Below, one piece after another: positions 1 through 8,055 of a stretch of 64,000 bases of DNA (the stretch's first letter is position 1; each line of letters begins with the position of its first letter). Location of the stretch: positions 1-64,000 of the forward strand of contig NZ_AUCX01000014.1 of NCBI RefSeq assembly GCF_000429985.1, in the 5' to 3' direction. A program made the translations under genes and the position numbers. Below the pieces are notes generated by a model that was not told where the DNA came from, did not search any database, and saw only the letters and a program-made list of their open reading frames with translations. This stretch comes from Maridesulfovibrio bastinii DSM 16055. GTDB taxonomy: Bacteria; Desulfobacterota; Desulfovibrionia; Desulfovibrionales; Desulfovibrionaceae.

Positions 1-198
1 TACAAGCATATGGATATGATCAGGGCAACATTCTGCCTCAACTATCTCAACGCCTTTCCACTCACAGAGCTTTCGTAAAATTTCACCTATTGCTCTTTTA
101 GTTTCATAGTAGAAAACTTGGCGACGATATTTTGGAGCAAAGACTATATGATATTTACAGTTCCATTTTGTATGGGCTAAACTTTCAGTGTCTCGCAA
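1..198 (-). CDS. tnpA: IS200/IS605-family transposase TnpA, N-terminal part (cut by window edge)
   Basis: The minus strand reads open from a TTG codon at 198 to the edge (66 residues). The product starts RDTESLAHTKWNCKYHIVF, then FAPKYRR, and ends at PDHIHMLV, the HUH motif (H-I-H) that binds metal in IS200-type Y1 transposases. These enzymes move single-stranded DNA with a subterminal hairpin at each end. The TTG start is chosen because AGGAGG (complement of 204-209) lies 5 nt upstream and the family N-terminus begins there. The catalytic Tyr, expected near residue 120, is outside the window. Family assignment is secure; whether the element is intact cannot be seen. Confidence 0.93.
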   Translation of the reverse strand, partial: MRDTESLAHTKWNCKYHIVFAPKYRRQVFYYETKRAIGEILRKLCEWKGVEIVEAECCPDHIHMLV

Positions 199-204
199 AG
201 GGAC

Positions 205-269
205 CTCCTTTTGATTTGTTACTACCGCAGCTGCTAGACCGCGGAACTCATTTAACAAATCAAAAGGAG
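205..269 (-). promoter_or_regulatory. Leader hairpin of the IS200 transposase covering its ribosome binding site
   Basis: A 16-bp perfect inverted repeat (205-220 with 254-269) stands directly before tnpA. In the mRNA the proximal arm contains the AGGAG of the Shine-Dalgarno sequence, so a folded hairpin would hide it. The loop has further pairing (CCGC 225-228 with GCGG 241-244). In IS200 a 5' leader stem-loop is known to repress tnpA translation; the same role is inferred here from position. Confidence 0.75.
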
Positions 270-304
270 TTTTGCTGATTTATTCATAGCTGTAAGCTTT
301 ACGG

Positions 305-327
305 AACCCCCCGCATAGCGGGGGGTT
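305..327 (+). terminator. Strong GC hairpin followed by T-run
   Basis: Six C and six G residues flanked by AA/TT form an 8-bp stem (305-312 with 320-327) with one more G-C pair inside, followed by TTTT. It fits a rho-independent terminator reading rightward and separates the IS200 element from the tRNA transcript. Confidence 0.6.
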
Positions 328-342
328 TTCTACATACAAAAA

Positions 343-371
343 AAGAGCCACAATTTAAAATTGCGGCTCTT
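343..371 (-). terminator. Terminator of tRNA-Leu copy 1
   Basis: The inverted repeat AAGAGCCACAATTT / AAATTGCGGCTCTT (one G-T pair) is followed on the minus strand by a run of T. It lies 12 nt past the tRNA CCA end. An almost identical hairpin follows tRNA-Leu copy 2. Confidence 0.8.
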
Positions 372-383
372 ATGAGGTCTTTG

Positions 384-470
384 TGGTGCCGAGGGGGGGA
401 TTCGAACCCCCACGGAATTTCTTCCACTGCCCCCTCAAGACAGCGTGTCTACCAATTCCACCACCTCGGC
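384..470 (-). tRNA. tRNA-Leu(GAG), copy 1
   Basis: This 87-nt class II tRNA has the acceptor pair GCCGAGG/CCTCGGC, the D-loop AATTGGTAGA, anticodon loop TTGAGGG (anticodon GAG) on a 5-bp stem, a long variable arm (TGGAAGAAATTCC), the TTCGAAT T-loop and an encoded CCA. It matches the plan of enterobacterial leuU. Its sequence is identical to the copy at 2297-2383. It lies downstream of the MFS gene, not of secG, so it is probably the displaced or duplicated copy. Confidence 0.97.
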
Positions 471-778
471 TCAACGGATACTCTAGGCATCCTTTTTTCA
501 AAGAGTGACTTAAAGTGTTACCTCGTCGTCACGAAGAAGCTTTTCCGCTATTTTGCTTAAAAGGTCAAGCAGTTTTTTTATTTTTTTTTAATTTTTATTA
601 AAATAATCTAACTACTAAGCAAATTAAGGCCCTTCTCAAAATTATACAAAAAATACCGAACTGAAAACCATTCTTAATGAGGATTCTGACACAAAAGTTT
701 AATATTTTTTTGTAATCTTTTCACAAATCATAGCTAAATTTGCGCTGACAAAATTTTAAATTATAAACTAAAACTAAA
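471..778. other. AT-rich gap between tRNA-Leu copy 1 and the MFS gene
   Basis: About 308 nt without a convincing gene. The small reading frame that runs through tRNA copy 1 into this gap (372-560) is a translation of the tRNA and is discarded. On the minus strand this is the region upstream of tRNA-Leu copy 1; a TTGACC-like -35 occurs near 580 but I see no convincing -10, so the promoter is not assigned. Confidence 0.5.
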
Positions 779-1978
779 TCAAACTCTTTGGCCCAAACAT
801 TTATTTTCGACCTTCTCTTCCCAATAAATTGACAATATAAACAGAATTCCTAAAGCAGCTGCCATCGCCCCCATTAAAAAAACAATTGAGTAATCAAAAA
901 AATCTACCAACACTCCGGCTATAGGTGCTGATACAGCGTAGGATAAATCTTGAAAAGCGGCAAAGCCTCCAAAAGCAGTAGCCCTATATTCACTAGGAAC
1001 TCTTTTTATTGCTTCTACTCCCATAGCAGGAAAGATCATGGAGCAACCCAGGCCTGTAAAAAAAGAACCTATGAGAGCTAAAGACAGATTCGATCCCATC
1101 CATAATAACAATTGCCCTATCAGCTCGATCACTAAAGAAAAGCAGGTAATATTTATTCCACCAAATCTATCGGGTATTGATCCCCAGAAAATACGGCTCA
1201 AGACAAAACCGATACCGAACAAACTTAGCCCCATGCCAGCAAAAGGCCAGCCTTTACTTTTAAAATAAAGAAGAACAAATGCTCCAAGGACTGCAAAACC
1301 AACTCCTTGAAGGCTGACAACCATACCCTGCTTCCATATTTTATGTATTATCTTAAAAAATGACTGATTCTTATTTAGCCGTTCCTTGTTTTTATGATCC
1401 GCCAAATTAAATAAAAATAAGCCACCAATAAACGGCAGAATAAGAGAAAGACCCATCAAAATTTTAAAATCAAATTTCGAATAAACGGCAAGTCCTAATG
1501 GCCCCCCGAGAGCAAAAGCTCCATACATGGCCATTCCGGCAACAGATAAAATTTTTCCTGAATGTTTTGGACCGATAACAGCAAAATGCCAACTGGTTAA
1601 ACCAACCATGACCATGCTTTCACCAAAGCCTAAAATAAGTCGTCCGACAATAAGAATGATATAAGCAATATTAGCAGGAAATATTGCTAAAGCTGAAACC
1701 AGACAAATGGCTGCGGCTGATGTGTATAAAAACAAACCCCGCATAGTACACTTTTTTGGACTTACAGTATCTGAGAAAAATCCTGCATACTTCCGGGATA
1801 AGATAGTGGAAAAAAAGGAAATACCTACTGCCAGTCCGCCAAGCCTGTGAGCATAACCTAAATCATGACAGACATAGACAGAAATCACAGGTAAAGCCAT
1901 TGCAACAGAAAGGTATGAAATAAAGAGAGAAACACCCATTTTAATCAGGCGTTTTTTAGATAGGTCATCTAGAAACAT
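779..1978 (-). CDS. Major facilitator superfamily transporter (YhhS/AraJ-like efflux type)
   Basis: A 399-aa membrane protein with about 12 hydrophobic segments and the MFS layout: a conserved loop between TM2 and TM3 (RKYAGFFSDTVSPKK), a GRLILGFGES segment in TM4-5 and a second-half repeat (FWGSIPDRFGG). The family usually exports drugs, sugars or metabolites; the substrate is unknown. The start is placed at ATG 1978 because GGAGGG lies 3 nt upstream; the frame stays open for more than 11 codons before it. The gene sits alone between two tRNA-Leu copies, and its leader carries two competing hairpins, which suggests regulated expression. Confidence 0.88.
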   Translation of the reverse strand: MFLDDLSKKRLIKMGVSLFISYLSVAMALPVISVYVCHDLGYAHRLGGLAVGISFFSTILSRKYAGFFSDTVSPKKCTMRGLFLYTSAAAICLVSALAIFPANIAYIILIVGRLILGFGESMVMVGLTSWHFAVIGPKHSGKILSVAGMAMYGAFALGGPLGLAVYSKFDFKILMGLSLILPFIGGLFLFNLADHKNKERLNKNQSFFKIIHKIWKQGMVVSLQGVGFAVLGAFVLLYFKSKGWPFAGMGLSLFGIGFVLSRIFWGSIPDRFGGINITCFSLVIELIGQLLLWMGSNLSLALIGSFFTGLGCSMIFPAMGVEAIKRVPSEYRATAFGGFAAFQDLSYAVSAPIAGVLVDFFDYSIVFLMGAMAAALGILFILSIYWEEKVENKCLGQRV

Positions 1979-1997
1979 AAGCCCTCCTAATCTAATA

Positions 1998-2055
1998 TTT
2001 TTGGAGAGCAAAAAAACGCACTCTCCAAAAACAACTGTTATTGGACAAGTGCGTT
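1998..2055 (-). promoter_or_regulatory. Leader with two mutually exclusive hairpins (attenuator-like)
   Basis: Two inverted repeats share one arm. Arms 2015-2022 and 2048-2055 (AACGCACT/AGTGCGTT, extended by TCCAA/TTGGA) form a hairpin followed on the minus strand by seven T, like an intrinsic terminator. Arms 2021-2031 and 1998-2008 (11 bp perfect, CTCTCCAAAAA/TTTTTGGAGAG) form a second hairpin that uses the same middle segment and would break the first. The MFS start codon follows 20 nt later. This arrangement is typical of transcription attenuation; the signal is unknown. Confidence 0.6.
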
Positions 2056-2255
2056 GGATGTCGTTAACGCGTACGTTCTTAGCGAATGTTTTGTTTTAAA
2101 TATTTAATAAAAGTTTATAAGTCAAATAATCATTTAATAAATTATAGACCTGTAAAATTTTAAGAAATTAATAGTTCAATATGCAATCAAAAGTCAGCCA
2201 AATTTTTTGATCAAACCTACCAGACAGATATGGTAAGTTTGACAGCATATAAAAA

Positions 2256-2285
2256 AAGAGCCGCAATTTTAAATTGCGGCTCTTA
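2256..2285 (-). terminator. Terminator of tRNA-Leu copy 2
   Basis: Perfect hairpin AAGAGCCGCAATTT/AAATTGCGGCTCTT followed by a T-run on the minus strand, 12 nt after the tRNA. It is the near-twin of the hairpin at 343-371. Confidence 0.82.
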
Positions 2286-2296
2286 TGAGGTCTTTA

Positions 2297-2383
2297 TGGT
2301 GCCGAGGGGGGGATTCGAACCCCCACGGAATTTCTTCCACTGCCCCCTCAAGACAGCGTGTCTACCAATTCCACCACCTCGGC
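2297..2383 (-). tRNA. tRNA-Leu(GAG), copy 2
   Basis: Sequence identical over 87 nt to the copy at 384-470: acceptor GCCGAGG/CCTCGGC, anticodon GAG, encoded CCA. It begins 47 nt after the secG stop and is probably read from the pgk-tpiA-secG transcript, as the secG-leuU pair is in enterobacteria. This makes it the likely ancestral copy. Confidence 0.97.
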
Positions 2384-2430
2384 AAAGGACTTATGTCCTA
2401 TATTTTAAAGAACTTACTTTGTAAAGAACT

Positions 2431-2808
2431 TTATTCAGCTTTTTTTGCCGGAGCCTGTTTTTCTTCAACAGGAGCCGGAGTCTTTGCAACTTCATCAGTC
2501 TTTGCAGGAATAACAGGCTTTTCAAATTCGGGAGCCGGAGCAACTGCATTAGCAGTTTCATCCATTACGGATTTATCTCCAACCTTATTACCTGAAAGGT
2601 AATTGTAGCTTAAAGAAGTTATCAAAAAGATCGCCGCCAGAAATGCGGTTACCTTGGAGAGAACTCCACCTGCTCCGGTACTTCCGAAAACAGAACTGCT
2701 ACCCCCACCGAAAATGACACCCATGTCTTCCTTTCCGCTCTGCAACAGAACAAAAATGATCAGAAAGATGCAGGCGATAATGTGTACAGTAATTACTAGC
2801 GTTTGCAA
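2431..2808 (-). CDS. secG: Preprotein translocase subunit SecG
   Basis: 125 aa. SecG is the small non-essential subunit of the SecYEG channel in the inner membrane. The first TM (MQTLVITVHIIACIFLIIFV) is followed by the family signature LLQSGKEDMGVIFGGGSSSVFGSTGA and a second TM (about 50-70). The C-terminal 50 residues are a soluble tail rich in Ala, Pro, Lys and Glu, longer than in E. coli SecG but common in deltaproteobacteria. It is the third gene of pgk-tpiA-secG and is followed directly by tRNA-Leu. Confidence 0.96.
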   Translation of the reverse strand: MQTLVITVHIIACIFLIIFVLLQSGKEDMGVIFGGGSSSVFGSTGAGGVLSKVTAFLAAIFLITSLSYNYLSGNKVGDKSVMDETANAVAPAPEFEKPVIPAKTDEVAKTPAPVEEKQAPAKKAE

Positions 2809-2851
2809 AGCTTTTTTTCCTTTATTTTTTCACTGGGACCTAAGGCGTGTT

Positions 2852-3610
2852 CTATGCCAGTACAATCTGGCTGAAACTTTCGCCGTCCAAGCTCGCGCCT
2901 CCTACCAACACACCGTCCACATTGTCAAGTGCTATGATCTCGGCACAATTACCAGGTTTTACACTTCCACCATATAAGATTTTGATATCATTGAATTTAT
3001 CAGGAAAAATATTTTCTAGTTTTTTTCTGACAAATAAATGTGCTTCCTTAATTTCTTCAGGACCAGCAACTTCTCCTGTACCAATTGCCCAGACAGGTTC
3101 ATAAGCGATTACAATACGATCAGGAACAATATCAGCTTCTACTCCGGCAAGTCCTTTTTCCAACTGAGTGTCTATTACCTGTTGAACATTGCCCGCTTTT
3201 CTTTCTTCTATTGTTTCACCCACGCAAAGAATCATTGAAAGATCATTAGCAAGTCCGAAAGTTACTTTTTCACCTACAAACTCATCGGATTCGCCCATTA
3301 TATGTCTGCGTTCAGAATGCCCGGCGAGACAAAATCCGCAACCGCAGTCTTTAAGCATATCCGCTGAAATTTCCCCTGTAAAGGCTCCCTCTTTAGCAGG
3401 ATACATATTCTCTCCGCTCAAATGAAACCAGTCCTGACTGCCAAGAACAGAATCAACAGAAGATAGGGCTGTAAACGGAGCGGCTATGAGCACTTCCCTG
3501 TCTGCAGGAACTTTTCCTTCAATTTTAGAGAGCAATGTCTGAGCTGTTTTTTCAGCTTCACTTCTGGTCTTAAACATTTTCCAGTTCGCGGCCATTAGTT
3601 TTTTAGTCAC
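2852..3610 (-). CDS. tpiA: Triosephosphate isomerase
   Basis: 252 aa, normal family length. It interconverts dihydroxyacetone phosphate and glyceraldehyde 3-phosphate. Active-site parts seen: AANWKMF (Asn9, Lys11), GHSERR with the catalytic His near residue 97, AYEPVWAIGTG with the catalytic Glu near 170, and the phosphate-binding LYGGSVKP and VGGASL. The GTG start overlaps the pgk stop by one base (TAGTG) and has AAGGAG inside the end of pgk, so the two are translationally coupled. Confidence 0.97.
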   Translation of the reverse strand: MTKKLMAANWKMFKTRSEAEKTAQTLLSKIEGKVPADREVLIAAPFTALSSVDSVLGSQDWFHLSGENMYPAKEGAFTGEISADMLKDCGCGFCLAGHSERRHIMGESDEFVGEKVTFGLANDLSMILCVGETIEERKAGNVQQVIDTQLEKGLAGVEADIVPDRIVIAYEPVWAIGTGEVAGPEEIKEAHLFVRKKLENIFPDKFNDIKILYGGSVKPGNCAEIIALDNVDGVLVGGASLDGESFSQIVLA

Positions 3611-4797
3611 TACATATTCTCCTTCAAAGCTTTAAATGCAGGAAGTTCTTTTCCTTCAAGAAATTCGAGAAAAGATCCGCCTCCGGTTGAAATAAAAGAG
3701 AACGAATTCTGCAGATTTGCCTTGTGAACAACTGCATCTGTATCTCCCCCGCCGACAATAGTTGTGCCGACGTTTTCCGACATTGCCTTGCAGACAGCCA
3801 TTGAACCTTCGGCAAACTCCGGATTTTCAAAAAGCCCCATGGGTCCATTCCAGACAATTGTTTTAGACGAAGAAATAACTTCGATAAAATTTTTAATTGT
3901 GTCCGGTCCTATATCCAGAAGCATGGCATCTTCGGGGACGTTATCTTCACCGCACACTCCGGCAGGTTTGTCTGTATCCAGCCCCCACACAAAATCAACT
4001 GGAAGATGCAGCTTGGTTCCTGCAGCTTCAGCCTTATCCAGAATTTCTTTAGCCGTATCCACAAGATCAGGTTCACATAATGATTTACCGATACTTTGAC
4101 CCTTAGCGAGCATAAAAGTATTGGCCATTGCGCCACCTATAATAAAATGATCCACTTTGCCTATAAGGTTGGTAAGGATACCAAGTTTGCTGGAAACTTT
4201 AGCTCCGCCTGAAATAGCAAGATAAGGACGTTCAGGATGTTTTAAATACTCTCCCAGTACTTCCCATTCTTTCTTCAGCAGAAATCCAATGCAGCATTCT
4301 TTAGCTGCATAAGGAACATCAACAACAGAAGCGTTAGGACGGTGGGCAACACCAAATGCATCATTAACATATATATCGGCAAGAGCCGCAAGTTTTTTTC
4401 CGAAATCACCTCTGTCTTCCGGAGTTTTGCCCTGTTCTTCAGCATGGAAGCGAAGATTCTGCAACATCATTATCTGGCCCGGTTTTAAATTCGAGGCCAT
4501 TTTTTCTACTTCGGGGCCAATGCAGTCCGGTGCGAGCGGAACATCCATTCCAAGCAGTTCGCCGAGTCTCGCTGCAATAGGCGCAAGCGAAAGTTCATCA
4601 ACCACTTTCCCCTTGGGCTTGCCCAGATGAGCCATAACTATAACCGCGGCCCCTTTTTCAAGGCTGTATTTCAGTGTTGGAACAGCGGCTTTGATTCTAT
4701 TATCATCAGTAATTATGTCCCCGTTTAAAGGAACATTAAAATCTACGCGTATAAGCAGGGTTTTACCTTCAATATCTACCTGATCTATGTAGAGCAT
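3610..4797 (-). CDS. pgk: Phosphoglycerate kinase
   Basis: 395 aa. It transfers phosphate from 1,3-bisphosphoglycerate to ADP in glycolysis. Visible motifs: RVDFNVPL near residue 17 (substrate loop), LMAHLGKP-like VMAHLGKPKG, NDAFGVAHR, a Lys-rich AISGGAKVSSKLG, WNGPMGLFE and the nucleotide-loop VGGGDT near 365. The ATG at 4797 (MLYIDQVD) is preferred over the in-frame GTG two codons upstream because GGAG lies 5 nt before it. First gene of pgk-tpiA-secG. Confidence 0.97.
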   Translation of the reverse strand: MLYIDQVDIEGKTLLIRVDFNVPLNGDIITDDNRIKAAVPTLKYSLEKGAAVIVMAHLGKPKGKVVDELSLAPIAARLGELLGMDVPLAPDCIGPEVEKMASNLKPGQIMMLQNLRFHAEEQGKTPEDRGDFGKKLAALADIYVNDAFGVAHRPNASVVDVPYAAKECCIGFLLKKEWEVLGEYLKHPERPYLAISGGAKVSSKLGILTNLIGKVDHFIIGGAMANTFMLAKGQSIGKSLCEPDLVDTAKEILDKAEAAGTKLHLPVDFVWGLDTDKPAGVCGEDNVPEDAMLLDIGPDTIKNFIEVISSSKTIVWNGPMGLFENPEFAEGSMAVCKAMSENVGTTIVGGGDTDAVVHKANLQNSFSFISTGGGSFLEFLEGKELPAFKALKENM

Positions 4798-4828
4798 AAT
4801 CACTCCGTTTTTTGAGTTGAAGTTATAT

Positions 4829-5302
4829 TCAGCTTTCGTTTAAATCCAGATTGTAAAGAATAGCGTCTTCTTTAGTATCCGGATAATATTTTTTTCTGAC
4901 CCCAGTTTTTTTAAATCCGAGACTTTCATATAACCTGATGGCAGGAGTATTAGATTTTTTTACATCAAGCAGCCCTTTTTGTATGCCCATGTCACGGCAT
5001 TTTTGCAAGAGCGTCAACATAAGTTTCAAACCAATACCTTTCCTCCGGCTTTCCGGACGGACCCCGAGATTAAGTATTTCCATTTCATCCAGCAGTATAG
5101 AATATGCCAGATACCCGGAAATTTTATCACCGTCCCTGACTCCTAAAACGTGAAAGGCCCCACGTTCAAGCCCCAGCTTGAATTGTTTTTCACTCCAGTG
5201 GTAGTTAAAACATAAAGATTCCAACTCCATAAGAGCGCTGAGATCATCAGGACCCATCTTTTCCACATAATATTGATTTTTTATATCATGTACAGATTTC
5301 AT
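4829..5302 (-). CDS. rimI: GNAT N-acetyltransferase, RimI type (ribosomal protein S18 alanine acetyltransferase)
   Basis: 157 aa from the ATG at 5302; an in-frame upstream start would add 16 hydrophobic residues that the family lacks. The acetyl-CoA loop reads RPESRRKGIG, followed by LDVKKSNTPAIRLYESLGF and the RimI-like KYYPDTKEDAILY end, where the Tyr pair and Asp-Ala are typical. RimI acetylates the N-terminal Ala of S18 and in many bacteria has wider substrates. It is 31 nt upstream of pgk on the same strand. The family is sure; the exact substrate is inferred. Confidence 0.85.
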   Translation of the reverse strand: MKSVHDIKNQYYVEKMGPDDLSALMELESLCFNYHWSEKQFKLGLERGAFHVLGVRDGDKISGYLAYSILLDEMEILNLGVRPESRRKGIGLKLMLTLLQKCRDMGIQKGLLDVKKSNTPAIRLYESLGFKKTGVRKKYYPDTKEDAILYNLDLNES

Positions 5303-5403
5303 ATTCCAGCTTTCAAATTTAAATGCTAGACAAACGAATAGGACAGCCACAGTCGTATACGACTTCTTTTACACTTAACTACCCTTAATTGAAAGAAAAC
5401 AAC

Positions 5404-5943
5404 ATGCCAAGATCACGGTCAGGAAAAATTAAAAACGAAATCCTCCCCCAAAGCGTGGAAGTTGTAGACTCTCAAAACAGACCTCTGGCGGTGGTCAATG
5501 TGCTGGAAGCCCACAGGCAGTCACTCATGCACCGCTCAGTAATAGTTCTGGCATATTCACCTGAAGGGAAAATCTACCTTCAGAAGCGCAGCCAGAACAA
5601 AAAGTTATATCCCGGGCGCTGGGATGTATCTGCAAGCGGACACGTTTTTTTCGGGCAGTCTTTTGAAAAGACGGCTATAAATGAACTATGGAATGAGCTT
5701 GGCATTAAGACCGATAAAATAACTGAAATCGCTAAATTTGAGGCATCCCCTTCCACAGGAAATGAGTTCATCAAAGTTTTTATTCACGAAAAAATGACGA
5801 CCATTCCCAACCCTAATCCTGAGGAAGTCGAAAGTGGATATTTTTATTCAAAAAGCGAGCTTAACTGGCTGATATCGGAATTCAGGGAATTGCTGGCTCC
5901 TGCCCTTGTTTTTCTGAATGATCAGGGACTCCTGTTCAAATAA
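5404..5943 (+). CDS. Nudix hydrolase, YfcD/IPP-isomerase-like
   Basis: 179 aa. The fold is recognised from RSVIVLAYSPEGKIYLQKRS, PGRWDVSASGHV and the Nudix helix GHVFFGQ...INELWNELGI. The box is relaxed: the first Glu is Gln, Arg is Asn and one of the Glu pair is Asn, while the Glu of NELW and the final Glu before LG are kept. This resembles the YfcD and isopentenyl-diphosphate-isomerase branch rather than MutT. It is divergent from rimI. Substrate unknown; ATG 5404 is chosen over a TTG five codons upstream, with no clear SD for either. Confidence 0.8.
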   Translation: MPRSRSGKIKNEILPQSVEVVDSQNRPLAVVNVLEAHRQSLMHRSVIVLAYSPEGKIYLQKRSQNKKLYPGRWDVSASGHVFFGQSFEKTAINELWNELGIKTDKITEIAKFEASPSTGNEFIKVFIHEKMTTIPNPNPEEVESGYFYSKSELNWLISEFRELLAPALVFLNDQGLLFK

Positions 5944-6056
5944 TTTTATTTTTAAAATAGTTATAAACACATTGTTTTGATTATCGCTCGATCTGCACCT
6001 TATTACGCCCTGAAGCATACTTCAAATAAGTCTTATGCCAGTTCTGTAGTTTTAAA

Positions 6057-6845
6057 TTATTCCTCGTTTATTAACCCTGATAACTTTTCATGAAGCTGGG
6101 TGTTGGATGCAAGTATTGAAGGTGAATATAAATTATAAGGATTCCCTTCAAAATCAGTCACGCATCCTCCAGCCTCTTCAACCAAAAGCCAGCCCGCAGC
6201 TGTATCCCAGGGTTTAAGCCCGTTTTCATAAAAACCATCATAACGGCCACAGGACAGGTAAGCCAGATCCATAGCTGCGGCTCCGGGCCTCCTTATGCCA
6301 CGGGTAGCAAGGAGCACTTTGTATAATCTTTTCGTCACAGCTTCGGCATAGTTGTCAATGTCATAGGGAAAGCCTGTAGCAATAAGAGATTTTTCAAGAT
6401 CTCCAGTTTCAGTGGTTGAAACCCTGACCCCGTTCAATCTTGTTCCACCACCTCTCACGGCAGTAAAAATTTCGCCTAAAATAGGCAGATTAACCACTCC
6501 GAGAACAATTTTATCATCTGCCCAAAGAGCAACAGAGGTAGCTACCATCGGCAGGCCATGTGTGAAATTTGTTGTCCCGTCAACAGGATCAATGATCCAT
6601 GTTAGTTTACCCGGACGAGCCGAACCCGAAGTTTCTTCTGCCAGAAAATCTGATTCCGGTAGAATTACAGAAAGTCTATCTTTTAAAAATTTTTCAACAG
6701 CAAGATCAGTATCAGTAACGATATCTATCCGGCCTTTCATTTTTATCTGTTTAGGTTTCTTCCAGTTTTCAGATATTATTTTACCGGCTTCGAGCACTGC
6801 TTTACTTGTTTCTTCAAGTACAGCTTTAAGTTCTACTATATCCAT
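6057..6845 (-). CDS. Inositol monophosphatase family protein
   Basis: 262 aa. Members are Li-sensitive, Mg-dependent phosphatases acting on inositol phosphates, or in bacteria (SuhB) on RNA polymerase and ribosome maturation. Metal-binding parts seen: LAEETSG (Glu), WIIDPVDGTTNFTHG (Asp-Pro-Val-Asp-Gly-Thr-Thr) and KPWDTAAGWLLVEEAGG (Trp-Asp). Start ATG 6845 has AGGTAG 5 nt upstream. It is a single gene convergent with the Nudix gene and 168 nt downstream of mreB. Confidence 0.9.
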   Translation of the reverse strand: MDIVELKAVLEETSKAVLEAGKIISENWKKPKQIKMKGRIDIVTDTDLAVEKFLKDRLSVILPESDFLAEETSGSARPGKLTWIIDPVDGTTNFTHGLPMVATSVALWADDKIVLGVVNLPILGEIFTAVRGGGTRLNGVRVSTTETGDLEKSLIATGFPYDIDNYAEAVTKRLYKVLLATRGIRRPGAAAMDLAYLSCGRYDGFYENGLKPWDTAAGWLLVEEAGGCVTDFEGNPYNLYSPSILASNTQLHEKLSGLINEE

Positions 6846-6902
6846 TGTACTACCTGTAATAATTTAAAATCATCTACTAAATATAGGTGTCATCAAAATA
6901 CT

Positions 6903-6944
6903 AAAAAGGCGGTGCTTAACTGTTTTAAGCAGTCAGGCTCCGCC
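6903..6944 (-). terminator. Terminator of the mreB operon
   Basis: On the minus strand GGCGG (6940-6944) pairs with CCGCC (6908-6912), with an inner GCTTAA/TTAAGC pairing, and is followed by TTTTT. It lies 70 nt past the mreB stop. Confidence 0.75.
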
Positions 6945-7013
6945 ATTAAACACTTAATGATTAGAACAATTCTACCCTAAACAAAGTTCAACTTGTTCTA
7001 ATAACTAAGGGAA

Positions 7014-8033
7014 TTAATTGATATAAACTTTCTGAAAATCTTTGCCTTCCAGAGAAAGACCTGTTCCTCTAACAACTGTGGTCAGCGGGTCTTCATCAAT
7101 AACGACTCTAAGCGTACTTTCCCGATTTACCAGCTGATCAAGGCCTTTAAGCAAAGCCCCGCCACCGGCCAGAAGCAAACCGTTTGTAGCAATATCGCTG
7201 ACAAGTTCAGGTTGAGTATTTTCAAGAGCGGTTCTGACCGAAAGGACGATAGCTTTCACAGGCTCGGCTATTGCTTCACGTATATGCCCGTCGTGGATTT
7301 CAATAGCTTTAGGAGTTCCATCAATAATATTTTTTCCGGAGACAGTCATGGTCAACCGCTCTGGTAATTCTATGGCAGAACCTATCTTTATCTTGGCCTG
7401 CTCAGCCATATTTTCGCCAATCAATAATTTAAATTCATCCTGAATATAGCGTCTGATCGCATCGTTCATTTCGTCCCCGGCAACTCGTACAGATTGGCTA
7501 TGGGCAATTGATGATAATGTGATCACAGCTACTTCTGTTGTACCACCACCGATGTCGACAACCATGTTACCCTCAGGCAGGTGGATGTTAAGCCCTGCTC
7601 CGATAGCCGCAGCCATAGGCTCTTCAATAAGGCGGACTTCTCTGGCTCCTGCCTGATGTCCTGATTCTATAACTGCCCTTTTCTCAACCTGAGTTATTCC
7701 GGTCGGAACACAAATTACAATCCGCGGCTTAATAAGATTCTTCTTACTGATAACTTTACTGATGAAGAATGAAATCATTTTTTTGGTGACTTCAAAGTCT
7801 GCAATGACACCATCTTTCATCGGTCTTATAGCTCTGATTCTTTCGGGAGTACGGCCAAGGTACTCTTTCGCCTCCTTGCCTACGGCAATGACAGAATCAT
7901 CTCTGGCATCGAGAGCCACAACAGAAGGCTCATTAAGAACAATTCCATCTTTAGGAGTGTAAAGAAGAGTATTGGCTGTGCCAAGATCCATTGCTAGATC
8001 TTTGCCGAAAAAACTCATTAAGCGAGCCCACAT
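7014..8033 (-). CDS. mreB: Rod shape-determining protein MreB
   Basis: 339 aa actin-like ATPase that forms membrane-bound filaments guiding cell-wall synthesis. Phosphate-1 motif AMDLGTANTLLY near residue 15, connect-1 and phosphate-2 MVVDIGGGTTEVAVITL near 160, and the adenosine motif GLLLAGGGALLKGLD near 290. Normal length. It is the last gene of an operon with a GAF protein (22 nt upstream) and a Cys-rich small protein; mreC, mreD, mrdA and rodA are not adjacent in this window. Confidence 0.96.
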   Translation of the reverse strand: MWARLMSFFGKDLAMDLGTANTLLYTPKDGIVLNEPSVVALDARDDSVIAVGKEAKEYLGRTPERIRAIRPMKDGVIADFEVTKKMISFFISKVISKKNLIKPRIVICVPTGITQVEKRAVIESGHQAGAREVRLIEEPMAAAIGAGLNIHLPEGNMVVDIGGGTTEVAVITLSSIAHSQSVRVAGDEMNDAIRRYIQDEFKLLIGENMAEQAKIKIGSAIELPERLTMTVSGKNIIDGTPKAIEIHDGHIREAIAEPVKAIVLSVRTALENTQPELVSDIATNGLLLAGGGALLKGLDQLVNRESTLRVVIDEDPLTTVVRGTGLSLEGKDFQKVYIN

Positions 8034-8055
8034 ATCAATTGCCTCTTATATAAGG

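Noticed and set aside
372-560. Open frame over tRNA-Leu copy 1 (and its twin at 2285-2602)
   Set aside because: It is a translation of the tRNA complement; the peptide RGGDSNPHG is a well-known annotation artefact.
5389-5403. TTG start five codons upstream of the Nudix gene
   Set aside because: No SD and adds only polar residues; the ATG at 5404 is at least as good.
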